Assembly (NCBI GenBank): GCA_017484135.1
Contig: JAFUTQ010000054.1
Coordinates: 1-34,735, forward strand
Direction of reading: 5' to 3'
Source of the DNA: Lachnospiraceae bacterium
GTDB lineage: Bacteria > Bacillota > Clostridia > Lachnospirales > Lachnospiraceae
DNA length: 34,735 nt
Part shown: positions 1 to 7,701 of the stretch, in pieces
Numbering within the stretch: the first letter of the stretch is position 1
How the letters are laid out: each line of letters starts with the position of its first letter
Position numbers and translations under genes: made by a program
The notes under the pieces: model-generated
The model's input: the letters and a program-made list of their open reading frames with translations, nothing else
Told to the model about the DNA's origin: nothing
Databases searched by the model: none

Positions 1-50
1 GCAGAGGACTGAAAATCCTCGTGTCTCTGGTTCGATTCCGGAACTGGGCA
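1..50 (+). tRNA. tRNA-Phe (GAA), 5' end outside the window
   Basis: The anticodon stem-loop (stem GAGGA/TCCTC, loop CTGAAAA, anticodon GAA), the T arm with TTCGATT loop and the 3' acceptor half are present. The D arm and 5' acceptor half lie upstream of position 1. No CCA is encoded: the discriminator A at 50 is followed by TTT. Confidence 0.9.
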
Positions 51-71
51 TTTACCGAAAAAGGTACCTGC

Positions 72-142
72 GCGGGTGTAGTTCAATGGTAGAACACCAG
101 CCTTCCAAGCTGGATACGTGGGTTCGATTCCCATCACCCGCT
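72..142 (+). tRNA. tRNA-Gly (TCC)
   Basis: A full cloverleaf of 71 nt. The acceptor GCGGGTG pairs with CACCCGC, the anticodon stem CCAGC/GCTGG encloses a loop with anticodon TCC, and the T loop is TTCGATT. CCA is not encoded. It reads GGA/GGG codons and complements the GCC isoacceptor that follows. Confidence 0.95.
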
Positions 143-145
143 TAT

Positions 146-218
146 GCGATAGTGGCGTAGTTGGTAACGCGCGACCTTGCCAAGGTCGAGACCGCGGGTT
201 CGAGCCCCGTCTATCGCT
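146..218 (+). tRNA. tRNA-Gly (GCC)
   Basis: A full cloverleaf. The acceptor GCGATAG pairs with CTATCGC, the anticodon stem CGACC/GGTCG encloses a loop with anticodon GCC, and the T loop is TTCGAGC. It lies 3 nt after tRNA-Gly(TCC), so the three tRNAs probably come from one transcript. Confidence 0.95.
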
Positions 219-228
219 CTTGAAAATT

Positions 229-263
229 ACTTTCCAATCATTGGGGTTGGAAAGTTTTTTTTT
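229..263 (+). terminator. Rho-independent terminator of the tRNA cluster
   Basis: A 9-bp stem, ACTTTCCAA with TTGGAAAGT, is followed by a run of T residues. It ends the tRNA transcript 10 nt after the last tRNA. Confidence 0.9.
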
Positions 264-295
264 CCACTGAACTGCATATCAATAAGGAGGACAAA

Positions 296-1528
296 ATGGA
301 TAAAAAGGGTGTTGCGGAATTAAAACGGAGATTTACAAAGGAAAACTGTACGTTTACCAGACTGTGCGGCTGCTATGTGGATGCCGGGAAAAATAAGGTT
401 GTGGATTTTAGTGAAAATTTTCTCAACCTGGAGGATGAGGAGTTTTATAAATATCTGGAAATCGCAAAAAAGTCACTATCCGGCACCGTTGGAAATAACC
501 TGCTGGAGCTGCAATACCCGCTGGAGGAAGAGGCAGCAGGAGGCAGACAGCAGTTTCTGCTGGGACTCCGGGAGAGTCGGCTGCAAAACCCCGAGCTGCT
601 GGAGCGTTTTTTTGATATGGTTATTGAAAACTATGATTACGCCGGAAATTATCTGATTCTGCTCTTTCATGATGCCTATGATGTGATCACAAAGACAAAG
701 GACAACCTCACGCTGGATGAGTCGGAGGAGGTATTTGAATATCTTTTGTGTGCCATCTGTCCGGTGCAATTGTCAAAGCCCGGACTTGGCTATCGGGAGG
801 AGGAGAACCGCATCGGACCGCGTATCCGGGACTGGGTCGTCGGAGTGCCGGATACCGGATTTTTGTTCCCGGCCTTTACGGATCGCAGTGCCGATATCCA
901 TGCGCTGATGTTTTATACCAAGGATACGAAGGAGCCGCATTCCGAATTTATGGAGGCGGGACTCGGATGTCCTTCCAGACGAACGGCAACGGAGCAGAAA
1001 ATTGCGTTTCACGGGATTGTAAAGCAGGCGTATGGCGGGGATACGGAAAAGAGTCAGGATGTACTCATGGATATCCAGCAGAACCTCAACGAGCGCATTG
1101 AGGCGCAGGAGGAGGACGAGGAGCCCGTTGTTTTGACAAAGGAGACAATGACAACGGTGTTGGAGGAGAGCGGCGTAGAGCCAGAGCGTCTTGCAGACAT
1201 TGAGAAAAAGTGTGAGGAGACGTTTGGCGAGGAGCTTCCTCTGGCCGCCAGCGTGGTGGACGGCAAGGATCTGGCAGCAAATGAGCAGCTGCAGCGACAG
1301 AAGGAGCTCACCGCGCAGGTGGAGAGCCTGCAGCAGCAGCTAAAGGAAAAACAGATGGAGGAGGATGAAACGGAGGATGCCGTAAAAACCTATGATGTGG
1401 TGCTTCGCGTCAAACCGGAAAAGGTTCCCCAGATCAAATCCCAGGTCATTGACGGACAGAAATGTCTGGTAATTCCCATGGATGAGAATGAGCATGCAAA
1501 CGTAAACGGCAGGAGTACCACCGTATAG
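296..1528 (+). CDS. DUF4317 family protein
   Basis: A 410-aa protein that I recognise as the DUF4317 family of Clostridia from its start (MDKKGVAELKRRF, then a CGCYVD segment). It has no signal peptide or membrane segment, so it should be cytoplasmic. Residues about 260-370 are very rich in Glu, Gln and Lys and look like charged helix or coiled coil, before a short C-terminal beta-rich tail. The AAGGAGG site 5 nt upstream of the ATG fixes the start. It is monocistronic between the tRNA terminator and a convergent gene. No biochemical function is known to me. Confidence 0.85.
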   Translation: MDKKGVAELKRRFTKENCTFTRLCGCYVDAGKNKVVDFSENFLNLEDEEFYKYLEIAKKSLSGTVGNNLLELQYPLEEEAAGGRQQFLLGLRESRLQNPELLERFFDMVIENYDYAGNYLILLFHDAYDVITKTKDNLTLDESEEVFEYLLCAICPVQLSKPGLGYREEENRIGPRIRDWVVGVPDTGFLFPAFTDRSADIHALMFYTKDTKEPHSEFMEAGLGCPSRRTATEQKIAFHGIVKQAYGGDTEKSQDVLMDIQQNLNERIEAQEEDEEPVVLTKETMTTVLEESGVEPERLADIEKKCEETFGEELPLAASVVDGKDLAANEQLQRQKELTAQVESLQQQLKEKQMEEDETEDAVKTYDVVLRVKPEKVPQIKSQVIDGQKCLVIPMDENEHANVNGRSTTV

Positions 1529-1555
1529 TGCGTGTTTGATGATTCGAAGAACAGC

Positions 1556-1578
1556 CCGCAAACGTCTGGCGTTTGCGG
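1556..1578. other. GC-rich hairpin between convergent genes
   Basis: A perfect 9-bp stem, CCGCAAACG with CGTTTGCGG, with a 5-nt loop, lies in the 61-nt gap between the DUF4317 gene and the convergent debranching enzyme gene. No T run follows on either strand. It may help termination in both directions but is not a textbook terminator. Confidence 0.5.
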
Positions 1579-1589
1579 AAAGATTTCCG

Positions 1590-3593
1590 TTATGGTTTGT
1601 TTGGCAGGATATCCTCGGTATAGGCGCGTAATATTTCTCCGATACTCCATGCCTGCGCATAGCAGCCGCGGCAGGTGTGCGGGGCATCTCCGTCAAAGAT
1701 TTCGGAGACAGAGCCGATACAGCCCTCATACAGATGGCTGCGCACCGGATCAAGCATCTCATCGGCTTTTTTGATGGTGTCGGAATCAGTGCCATATACA
1801 TGGATGTAGGCAGTCAGAAATCCGCCCAGCAGGAAGCCCCAGGATGTGCCCTGATGATAGGCGTGGTCGCGTTTGTCCAGACAGCCCTCATAGGTGGGAT
1901 GGTAAGCGGGATCATCGGGGGAAAGAGAGCGCAGACCGGTTCCGGCATAAAGCTTCTCGGAAACCTTGTCCACCACCTTCTTTTCCTGATCGGCATCCAG
2001 CATGCGGTAAGGCAGGGAAACGGCATAAATCTGATTTGGCCGGATGGTGGAATCTCCGGTGGAACCATCCACTACATCATAAAGGCACTGCTCCGTTTCA
2101 TTCCAGAATTCCCTGCGAAAGGACGCCTTCACGCGTGCTGCGAGGTCGCGATAATGGGAGGGATCTTCTCCGTAACGGGCAGATAATTTCTCCATCACAC
2201 ACAGCGCGTTGTACCACAGCGCATTGATTTCTATCGGCTTTCCATGACGCGGGGTGGCAACCCAGTCGCCGACCCGCACATCCATCCATGTGACCTGATC
2301 CAGACCGCTTCCCGCATGAATCAGCCCGTCCTTTTCCGTATAGATCGAAAAAGAGGTGCCATGCTCATAGGCGTGTATGATTTCCTTCAGCTTCGGATAG
2401 ATTTCCTCTTTTACAAATGCAAAATCGGACTCCGCTCCGGTATAGGACAAATATTTGTCCACCGCATAAAAATACCACATGGATGCGTCGGCGGTATTGT
2501 ACAGTGGCTCTTCCCCCATGTCGGGGAACATATTCGGCACCAGCCCGTCCGAGACATAAGCAGCAAAGGTAGAGAGGATTTCCCGGGCCTCATCATAGCG
2601 ATGGGTGGATAAGACCAGTCCGGTCAGAGCGATCATGGTGTCCCGGCCCCAGTCAGTAAACCACGGGAGTCCGGCGAGGACGGTGGTAAGTCCGGTAGAC
2701 TGCCGATATGCCAGAAACTGATCGGCGGCGATGCTCAGCGCATTGGCAAGCTCATCGGTATAGCCGGCCTGCTCTTCGATCCGGCGCAGGCGATCCAGTT
2801 CTGCCTCACAGGTGGCAAATGCATCCATGCCGTATTCATCCTCCAGCGAACAGACAACGGAAATTTTGACACGACTGTTTGCCGGAATCTCGTAATCAAT
2901 ATAGTACGGCATATAGTGACAGTCGATTCCCTCTGTTTCCACGTCCAGTTCCTTTTGCAGCTGCATATTGATCGAAAACAGAGTTTCGGAATCCGTAATT
3001 TTTCCGTCCCCGATAAAAAGGCTGATACAGACATCGCTGTTTGCAGTGGGAATAAGCAGAATCTCGTTTTCGTTGATATTTTTGATAAACTGCAGATCAT
3101 CCAGATTGGCAGGATTGTGGTGTACGCGGAAGTTAAACAGCGGGGTCAGACGCAAAACCCCTGCCGCTCCTTTGTTTTCGATGTCATAGGCAATGGCGAT
3201 GGTATTACGTCCATGCTCAAAGGCAAGCGTTTTCTCCATGTGAAACCCGTCTGCCTCGTAATGAAAGTGAACCAATCCGTCATAGATAAAATCCGTCAGA
3301 TAGTTCAGACCGTCAGTGTAGCAGGTCTGATTTTCGGCGTTTCGATACTGATCGGTCGTAAAGTCGAATACTTCATCCGTACGGGAAAAGCACTCGCTGA
3401 TTTTGGAAAGTATGACATAACGCTCCACAGGCGGATGCAGGCTGGCAATCAGATAGCCGTGATGCAGACGGGAATGTGCCCCGGTCACTGAGCTCCCGGC
3501 ATATCCGCCGATTCCGTTGGTCATGACCCATTCCTTCTGAACGCCTGTTTCATAAGGGGTAAAATCTTTTCTCTTTAGATGAAATGCCTTCAT
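1590..3593 (-). CDS. Glycogen debranching enzyme (amylo-alpha-1,6-glucosidase)
   Basis: A 667-aa cytoplasmic protein that hydrolyses alpha-1,6 branch stubs in glycogen or limit dextrins. The N-terminal domain has the family signature NGIGGYAGSS...HHGYLIA at about residues 26-50. The C-terminal (alpha/alpha)6 barrel has the WFTDWGRDTMIAL hallmark near residue 315, then NALWYNAL and FRREFWNE segments. The length is usual for bacterial GDE_N plus GDE_C proteins. Start: ATG preceded by an AAGGAGA site on the minus strand. It is transcribed alone, divergent from the gene at 3748. With the GH13 enzyme at 7702 it points to intracellular storage-glucan turnover. Confidence 0.92.
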   Translation of the reverse strand: MKAFHLKRKDFTPYETGVQKEWVMTNGIGGYAGSSVTGAHSRLHHGYLIASLHPPVERYVILSKISECFSRTDEVFDFTTDQYRNAENQTCYTDGLNYLTDFIYDGLVHFHYEADGFHMEKTLAFEHGRNTIAIAYDIENKGAAGVLRLTPLFNFRVHHNPANLDDLQFIKNINENEILLIPTANSDVCISLFIGDGKITDSETLFSINMQLQKELDVETEGIDCHYMPYYIDYEIPANSRVKISVVCSLEDEYGMDAFATCEAELDRLRRIEEQAGYTDELANALSIAADQFLAYRQSTGLTTVLAGLPWFTDWGRDTMIALTGLVLSTHRYDEAREILSTFAAYVSDGLVPNMFPDMGEEPLYNTADASMWYFYAVDKYLSYTGAESDFAFVKEEIYPKLKEIIHAYEHGTSFSIYTEKDGLIHAGSGLDQVTWMDVRVGDWVATPRHGKPIEINALWYNALCVMEKLSARYGEDPSHYRDLAARVKASFRREFWNETEQCLYDVVDGSTGDSTIRPNQIYAVSLPYRMLDADQEKKVVDKVSEKLYAGTGLRSLSPDDPAYHPTYEGCLDKRDHAYHQGTSWGFLLGGFLTAYIHVYGTDSDTIKKADEMLDPVRSHLYEGCIGSVSEIFDGDAPHTCRGCYAQAWSIGEILRAYTEDILPNKP

Positions 3594-3677
3594 AATCGTC
3601 TCCTTTTTCTTTTTCTATTTATTGTAAAGGATATGCGGGAAAAAATCCAGTAAACAAAGTCAGTCGATACAAAAATC

Positions 3678-3706
3678 TATACAAAAAACAAAAAAAGAGA
3701 TATAAT
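3678..3706 (+). promoter_or_regulatory. Predicted promoter of the 3748 gene
   Basis: A perfect TATAAT at 3701-3706 lies 17 bp after a weak TATACA -35. The start codon is 41 nt further on. Confidence 0.5.
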
Positions 3707-3747
3707 GTGAAAGTTAAAACGAAAAAAGAAAGTGAGACAGATCATAT

Positions 3748-4266
3748 ATGGGAATATTTGAAAATACAATTCTGGTCAAAAGAAAAGCTACGGCGGGACA
3801 GCTGGTCATGAGTTATCTGATTCTTTTTCTGTGTGTTGTCAGTATCATCGGTTTTGTTCTGACGCTGCAGCTTTTGTTTGTGGTGTTGATTCTGATTACG
3901 GTGCTGCTGTGGTATCTTCTGCGAAGCTCAGCCAGAGTGGAATATGAATACAGCTATATAGAGGGAAGACTATCGTTTGCAAGAATCCGGAACAAAAAGC
4001 ATCGCAAGGAGCTGGCAAACATTGAGATGGAGGAGTTGATTCTGATTGCTCCTGCAGACGATCCCGAGCTTAACAGCTATCATCGGAATACCGAACTGAT
4101 TCGAAAGGATTATACTTCCGGGGAACCGGATCGCAGCATCTATGAAGCGGTGTATCATGGGAAAAATCATGTGATCGATATCCGGTTTGAGCCGGATCGC
4201 AACATGTTGGATATGATGGCGAAAAAATACGGGAGCAAGATTAAGCGGGAGCATCCTATGGCTTGA
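3748..4266 (+). CDS. Small two-helix membrane protein, DUF6106-like
   Basis: A 172-aa protein. Two hydrophobic helices sit at about residues 18-38 and 40-60, followed by a soluble, mixed-charge domain of about 110 residues. The order (short basic start, helix pair, region with YSYIEGRLSFARI) resembles the DUF6106 family from memory, so the family name is tentative. Function is unknown. The last residues (about REHPMA and the stop) are encoded inside the left arm of a long palindrome (4248-4416), so the natural C-terminus may have been altered by that element. Confidence 0.75.
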   Translation: MGIFENTILVKRKATAGQLVMSYLILFLCVVSIIGFVLTLQLLFVVLILITVLLWYLLRSSARVEYEYSYIEGRLSFARIRNKKHRKELANIEMEELILIAPADDPELNSYHRNTELIRKDYTSGEPDRSIYEAVYHGKNHVIDIRFEPDRNMLDMMAKKYGSKIKREHPMA

Positions 4267-4416
4267 GGGGGATACGGGTTCGCACCGCGAAGCGATGCGA
4301 ACACTTTGCACAAAAACCGTTTGGGAAAGCTGGCTTTTCCAAACGGTTTTTATGCAAAAAGTCTATGCCGACTATGTCGGCATGACCCGTATCCCTCTCA
4401 AGCCATAGAATGCTCC
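4248..4416. repeat. Long palindromic cloverleaf element
   Basis: Arms 4248-4279 and 4385-4416 (32 nt each) pair except for one C-A mismatch and one G-U. They enclose three more hairpins: 4279-4301 (TTCGCA/TGCGAA with inner CGC/GCG), 4305-4358 (25-bp stem, loop CTGG) and 4365-4383 (ATGCCGAC/GTCGGCAT). The whole folds as a four-way junction on either strand. The left arm runs into the end of the upstream CDS. It could be a non-autonomous mobile palindrome, a structured RNA or an elaborate bidirectional terminator. No transposase or target-site duplication is evident. Confidence 0.8.
4305..4358. terminator. Bidirectional Rho-independent terminator hairpin
   Basis: A 25-bp stem contains AAAAACCGTTTGG on one side and the matching CCAAACGGTTTTT on the other, with a 4-nt loop. 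The T-rich arm ends allow termination on both strands, serving the convergent genes at 3748 (+) and 4425 (-). It is the central hairpin of the larger palindrome. Confidence 0.75.
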
Positions 4417-4424
4417 ACACGCTT

Positions 4425-4715
4425 TTATTTAACGTGTACCTTGCGGAAGCTCTCGCTTTCCTCCGTATACCGTTCGTTCAGCCAGTCACAGGCAAGACCG
4501 ATGCCTTCGTCCGTAAAGGGAAAGGTGTCGGATTTTTTCTGTTCCTCCGGTGTGGCGGCAAACGCATAGGGTCCCGGCCAGTAGGTGGCTTTTAAGAGCG
4601 GGGCAGCTTCCTCACGGTCGATTCGTTCGATGCGGTAGCGCATGCCTTGATCGCTTCCGGTAAAAGCAGATTTTTTATAAAACGGAATAGAAAATAAATC
4701 GCTGCGTTTAATCAT
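4425..4715 (-). CDS. Conserved-looking small protein of unknown function
   Basis: A 96-aa soluble protein without signal peptide or membrane helix. A strong AAGGAGG site precedes the ATG on the minus strand, which supports a real gene. It has a central WPGPYAF segment and an acidic C-terminal half (FPFTDEG, then WLNERY). I do not recognise a named family. It ends 9 nt from the outer arm of the palindrome and converges on the 3748 gene. Confidence 0.7.
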   Translation of the reverse strand: MIKRSDLFSIPFYKKSAFTGSDQGMRYRIERIDREEAAPLLKATYWPGPYAFAATPEEQKKSDTFPFTDEGIGLACDWLNERYTEESESFRKVHVK

Positions 4716-4812
4716 AGGGGAAATGCCTCCTTGGCAAAAGCTGCTGCGTATTATTCCGTTATTTTAGCCGATAGCAGGGCTTTTGTAAAGTCGTGGTGTC
4801 GAAAGAAAACGG

Positions 4813-4841
4813 TTGCGCTTGTAAAATTCGAATGATAGAAT
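4813..4841 (+). promoter_or_regulatory. Predicted murI promoter
   Basis: TTGCGC and TAGAAT are separated by 17 bp, 54 nt before the preferred murI start. Confidence 0.5.
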
Positions 4842-4895
4842 GAGTTGATGTACGAATGAGGATTATTTGCCGGTTTGAGAAAGCGGGGCAGTGAA

Positions 4896-5666
4896 ATGGA
4901 ACGTTTTGAGCAACCCATAGGGGTATTTGACTCCGGCGTAGGCGGGGTCAGTGTATTGCGAGAGCTGATCCGGCTGATGCCATATGAAAATTATATCTTT
5001 TTCGGGGATTCCCTGCGGGCACCCTACGGGAGCAAAACCCTGCAGGAGGTGCGAAGTCTGACGGAACAGCATGTGGGAGCACTGCTTGCACAGGGGGTAA
5101 AGGCGGTGGTCATTGCCTGTAATACGGCTACCAGTGCAGACGTATCCATTCTTCGGGGGAAATATCCCGGTATTCCCATAATCGGAATCGAGCCGGCGCT
5201 AAAACCGGCAGTTTTGTCTGCAGAGCATCCGCGGGTATTGGTTCTGGCGACGCCGATGACCATCCGGGAGGAAAAATTCTGCAGACTGATGAAGCAGTAT
5301 GAAACCCAGGCGGAGATTATGACACAGCCATGTCCCGAACTGGTCCGGTTTGTGGAGCGGGGGGATTTTGACAGTGAGGAATTGAAGGCTTATCTGCATG
5401 AAGTGCTGGATGCTTACCGGAAAGAAAAATGGGATGCGGTTGTTTTGGGCTGCACACATTTTCCGTTTGTAAAGCATGCGATACAAGAGGTTTTAGAAAA
5501 CCAGACCGCTTTTTTTGACGGCGGTTCCGGGGTGGCCAGAGAGACAAAGCGCAGATTGAAAGAGCAGGGATTGTTACAGGACAATGCGCGTTCGGGCAGG
5601 GTGGTTTTTCAAAACAGTGACAGCACAAAAACAAAGCTGTGCAGAAAGCTTGCAGAAAGTCAGTAA
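4896..5666 (+). CDS. murI: Glutamate racemase
   Basis: Interconverts L- and D-glutamate, supplying D-Glu for peptidoglycan. The 256-aa cytoplasmic protein has the N-terminal IGVFDSGVGG motif, FFGDS...APYG near residue 36, the first catalytic Cys (C75 in IACNTATS) and the second (C186 in VLGCTHFP). It needs no cofactor. The ATG at 4896 is chosen because family members begin a few residues before IGVFDSG. An in-frame TTG at 4875 would add seven residues. The next gene starts 29 nt after the stop and could be co-transcribed. Confidence 0.95.
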   Translation: MERFEQPIGVFDSGVGGVSVLRELIRLMPYENYIFFGDSLRAPYGSKTLQEVRSLTEQHVGALLAQGVKAVVIACNTATSADVSILRGKYPGIPIIGIEPALKPAVLSAEHPRVLVLATPMTIREEKFCRLMKQYETQAEIMTQPCPELVRFVERGDFDSEELKAYLHEVLDAYRKEKWDAVVLGCTHFPFVKHAIQEVLENQTAFFDGGSGVARETKRRLKEQGLLQDNARSGRVVFQNSDSTKTKLCRKLAESQ

Positions 5667-5695
5667 AAAAAGGTCGGGAGGGAAAGGCAGCGAAG

Positions 5696-7291
5696 ATGGA
5701 GCGTAAGATTCTCAAAAATAAATATTATCTGTATGTGACGGAGTTTTTTGCGGGAATGTCTGTCATGGCGGTGGAGCTGGGTGCGAGCAGACTGCTGGCA
5801 CCGTATTTCAGTTCGTCCCAGATTGTGTGGACAATTATTATCGGAACCATCATGATCGCCATGGCACTGGGCAATATCTACGGCGGAAAATCGGCGGACC
5901 GGAATCCGAATCCGGACAAGCTCTACGGCAGAATCATCCTTGCGGCGGTCTGGATCGCGGCAATTCCGGTGGTGGGAAAATATGTGGTAATCGGAATTTC
6001 GGCGCTTCTGATTTTTACCGTGAGCAGCCATTTTCTGGTCATTGCGGCTTTTGCGGCATGTATGGTGATTTTTGTGTTTCCCCTGTTTTTGCTCGGGACG
6101 GTGACGCCGTCTCTCGTAAAATACACCGTAGACAGTCTGGATGACAGCGGCAAAACGGTGGGGATGCTGAATGCGGCAAATACCATCGGAAGTATTATCG
6201 GCACGTTTGTCCCTACCTTTATCAGTATTCCTGCGGTGGGCACATCAATCACGTTTTTAATTTTTGCCGGGATTTTGTTGTTGCTGGCAGGCATCTATTT
6301 TGTCAGTGGCGGAAAAAAGAAAAAGCCGATGGTCGGAACTGCCTTGTTTCTCATTTGTTGTATCTTAGGACATGACAACAGCTTTGCATTCTGGCAGGAC
6401 GACCTTACCTATGAGGGGGAGTCGATCTACAATTACCTTCAGGTCTATGAAAATGACAAGGAGGTTGTGCTTTCTACGAATGTCCTTTTTGGCGTACAGT
6501 CTGTTTACCGGAAGGACGCGGGATTGACCGGCATGTACTATGACTATGCGATGGCGGCACCCTATATGGCGGGAGTCAGACAGAAGGATACCATGAAGGT
6601 GCTGATCCTGGGCATGGGCACGGGCACCTATGCCACGCAGTGCATGCGTTATTTTGACAATCTGACGATCGAAGGCGTGGAGATTGATGAGAAAATCACG
6701 CACCTTGCAGAGACTTATTTTGAACTGCCGGAGAATGTGGACGTGGTTACCTATGATGGGCGCGCCTATCTGAATGCGATTGCGGGAACCTATGATGTGA
6801 TCATGGTGGATGCCTATCAGGATATTACGATTCCTTTTCAGATGTCCTCGGTGGAATTTTTTACACTGGTAAAGGAGCATCTGACGGAGGATGGTGTCAT
6901 GGTGGTAAACATGAATATGCGGGGGACGGAGGAAGGCAATATCAACCAGTATCTTGCCGATACCATTGCAAACGTGTTTCCCGGGGTATATACGATCGAT
7001 GTGAAGGGCTCCACCAACCGGGAGTTGTTTGCTTCCGATCAGCCGATGCTGCTGCAGTCCTTTGAAGAGAATCTTACATTGGAAGTGGATCCGGAGCTGG
7101 GCGGTATGATGACAGAGGTTGCACAGGAACTGAAGCGTTACGAGGCGGGGGATTACTGCATGACGGATGACCGGGCTCCGGTGGAGCTTCTGGGAATGCG
7201 GGTCATCGATGAATTGATCGTCAATGAGGTGGCGTATTACAAGGTGATTTACGAGCAGGAGGGGATTAAGGGGCTGATTGACAGCCTGTAA
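5696..7291 (+). CDS. Fused multi-pass membrane / spermidine synthase-like protein
   Basis: A 531-aa protein. The N-terminal half is hydrophobic, with about seven membrane helices starting at residues 10-30. The C-terminal half is a Rossmann methyltransferase/aminopropyltransferase-type domain with the nucleotide motif VLILGMGTGTYA, an acidic strand end GVEID and the VDAYQD segment typical of fused MFS/spermidine synthases. Real polyamine synthesis is unproven for this family, so the substrate is open. The ATG at 5696 follows GGGAGG. An upstream in-frame ATG at 5639 overlapping murI is less likely. It lies directly behind murI. Confidence 0.85.
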   Translation: MERKILKNKYYLYVTEFFAGMSVMAVELGASRLLAPYFSSSQIVWTIIIGTIMIAMALGNIYGGKSADRNPNPDKLYGRIILAAVWIAAIPVVGKYVVIGISALLIFTVSSHFLVIAAFAACMVIFVFPLFLLGTVTPSLVKYTVDSLDDSGKTVGMLNAANTIGSIIGTFVPTFISIPAVGTSITFLIFAGILLLLAGIYFVSGGKKKKPMVGTALFLICCILGHDNSFAFWQDDLTYEGESIYNYLQVYENDKEVVLSTNVLFGVQSVYRKDAGLTGMYYDYAMAAPYMAGVRQKDTMKVLILGMGTGTYATQCMRYFDNLTIEGVEIDEKITHLAETYFELPENVDVVTYDGRAYLNAIAGTYDVIMVDAYQDITIPFQMSSVEFFTLVKEHLTEDGVMVVNMNMRGTEEGNINQYLADTIANVFPGVYTIDVKGSTNRELFASDQPMLLQSFEENLTLEVDPELGGMMTEVAQELKRYEAGDYCMTDDRAPVELLGMRVIDELIVNEVAYYKVIYEQEGIKGLIDSL

Positions 7292-7294
7292 GGG

Positions 7295-7555
7295 TTAGGC
7301 AATTGATTCTAAACGCTCCTTGATTTTTCTCAATTCATTTTCAAGAATATTCACGCGAATCACAAGCATTTCTTTTTCGTTGTCAATTTTTAATGCCTCA
7401 TCAAGCTTTCTTGATAAGTCAAGATGACCTTCTGCGATACGCATAATATTTTTGTTTGTCTCGTTTTCAAGAGTCAATTGCATACTTTTGATTTCTTTTG
7501 TGATCGGTTCTAACAATTTGTTAATGGCTTGTATATCTTCAGGTGTCAATGCCAT
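7295..7555 (-). CDS. Small coiled-coil protein of unknown function
   Basis: An 86-aa, fully soluble protein made almost entirely of charged helix with heptad-like spacing of hydrophobic residues, predicted coiled coil from about residue 10 to the end. AAGGAG lies upstream of the ATG on the minus strand. It converges on the spermidine-synthase-like gene with 3 nt between stops and is divergent from the GH13 gene. Similar small helical proteins are common in Lachnospiraceae as far as I recall. No function can be assigned. Confidence 0.75.
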   Translation of the reverse strand: MALTPEDIQAINKLLEPITKEIKSMQLTLENETNKNIMRIAEGHLDLSRKLDEALKIDNEKEMLVIRVNILENELRKIKERLESIA

Positions 7556-7639
7556 AGTTCCACACTCCTTTTGTTTGGGAAGATATTTTCCCTGTTCGTT
7601 TTATTTTATCACAATTGATCATCCAAATCAATTTTATGT

Positions 7640-7668
7640 TTGGAGAAACGCTCATCTTGTGGTATACT
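7640..7668 (+). promoter_or_regulatory. Predicted GH13 promoter
   Basis: TTGGAG and TATACT are 17 bp apart, 34 nt before the start codon of the glycosidase at 7702. Confidence 0.65.
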
Positions 7669-7683
7669 ACCAAAGAATGAGCG
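7649..7683. promoter_or_regulatory. 35-bp dyad over the GH13 promoter, candidate operator
   Basis: Two 16-nt arms match at 13 positions. The outer block is CGCTCAT/ATGAGCG and the inner block TGGTA/TACCA, around a TAC centre that lies inside the -10 box. The symmetry over the -10 and start region suggests a dimeric repressor site, for example for a sugar-responsive regulator. That regulator is not in the window. Confidence 0.5.
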
Positions 7684-7701
7684 ACAGAGGAGGAAAACAA
7701 C

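Noticed and set aside
7285-7313. GGTTAG and CTAA near the stop of the 5696 gene as a fourth dyad operator
   Set aside because: The spacer is 10 nt instead of 6, and it lies between convergent gene ends, not at a promoter.
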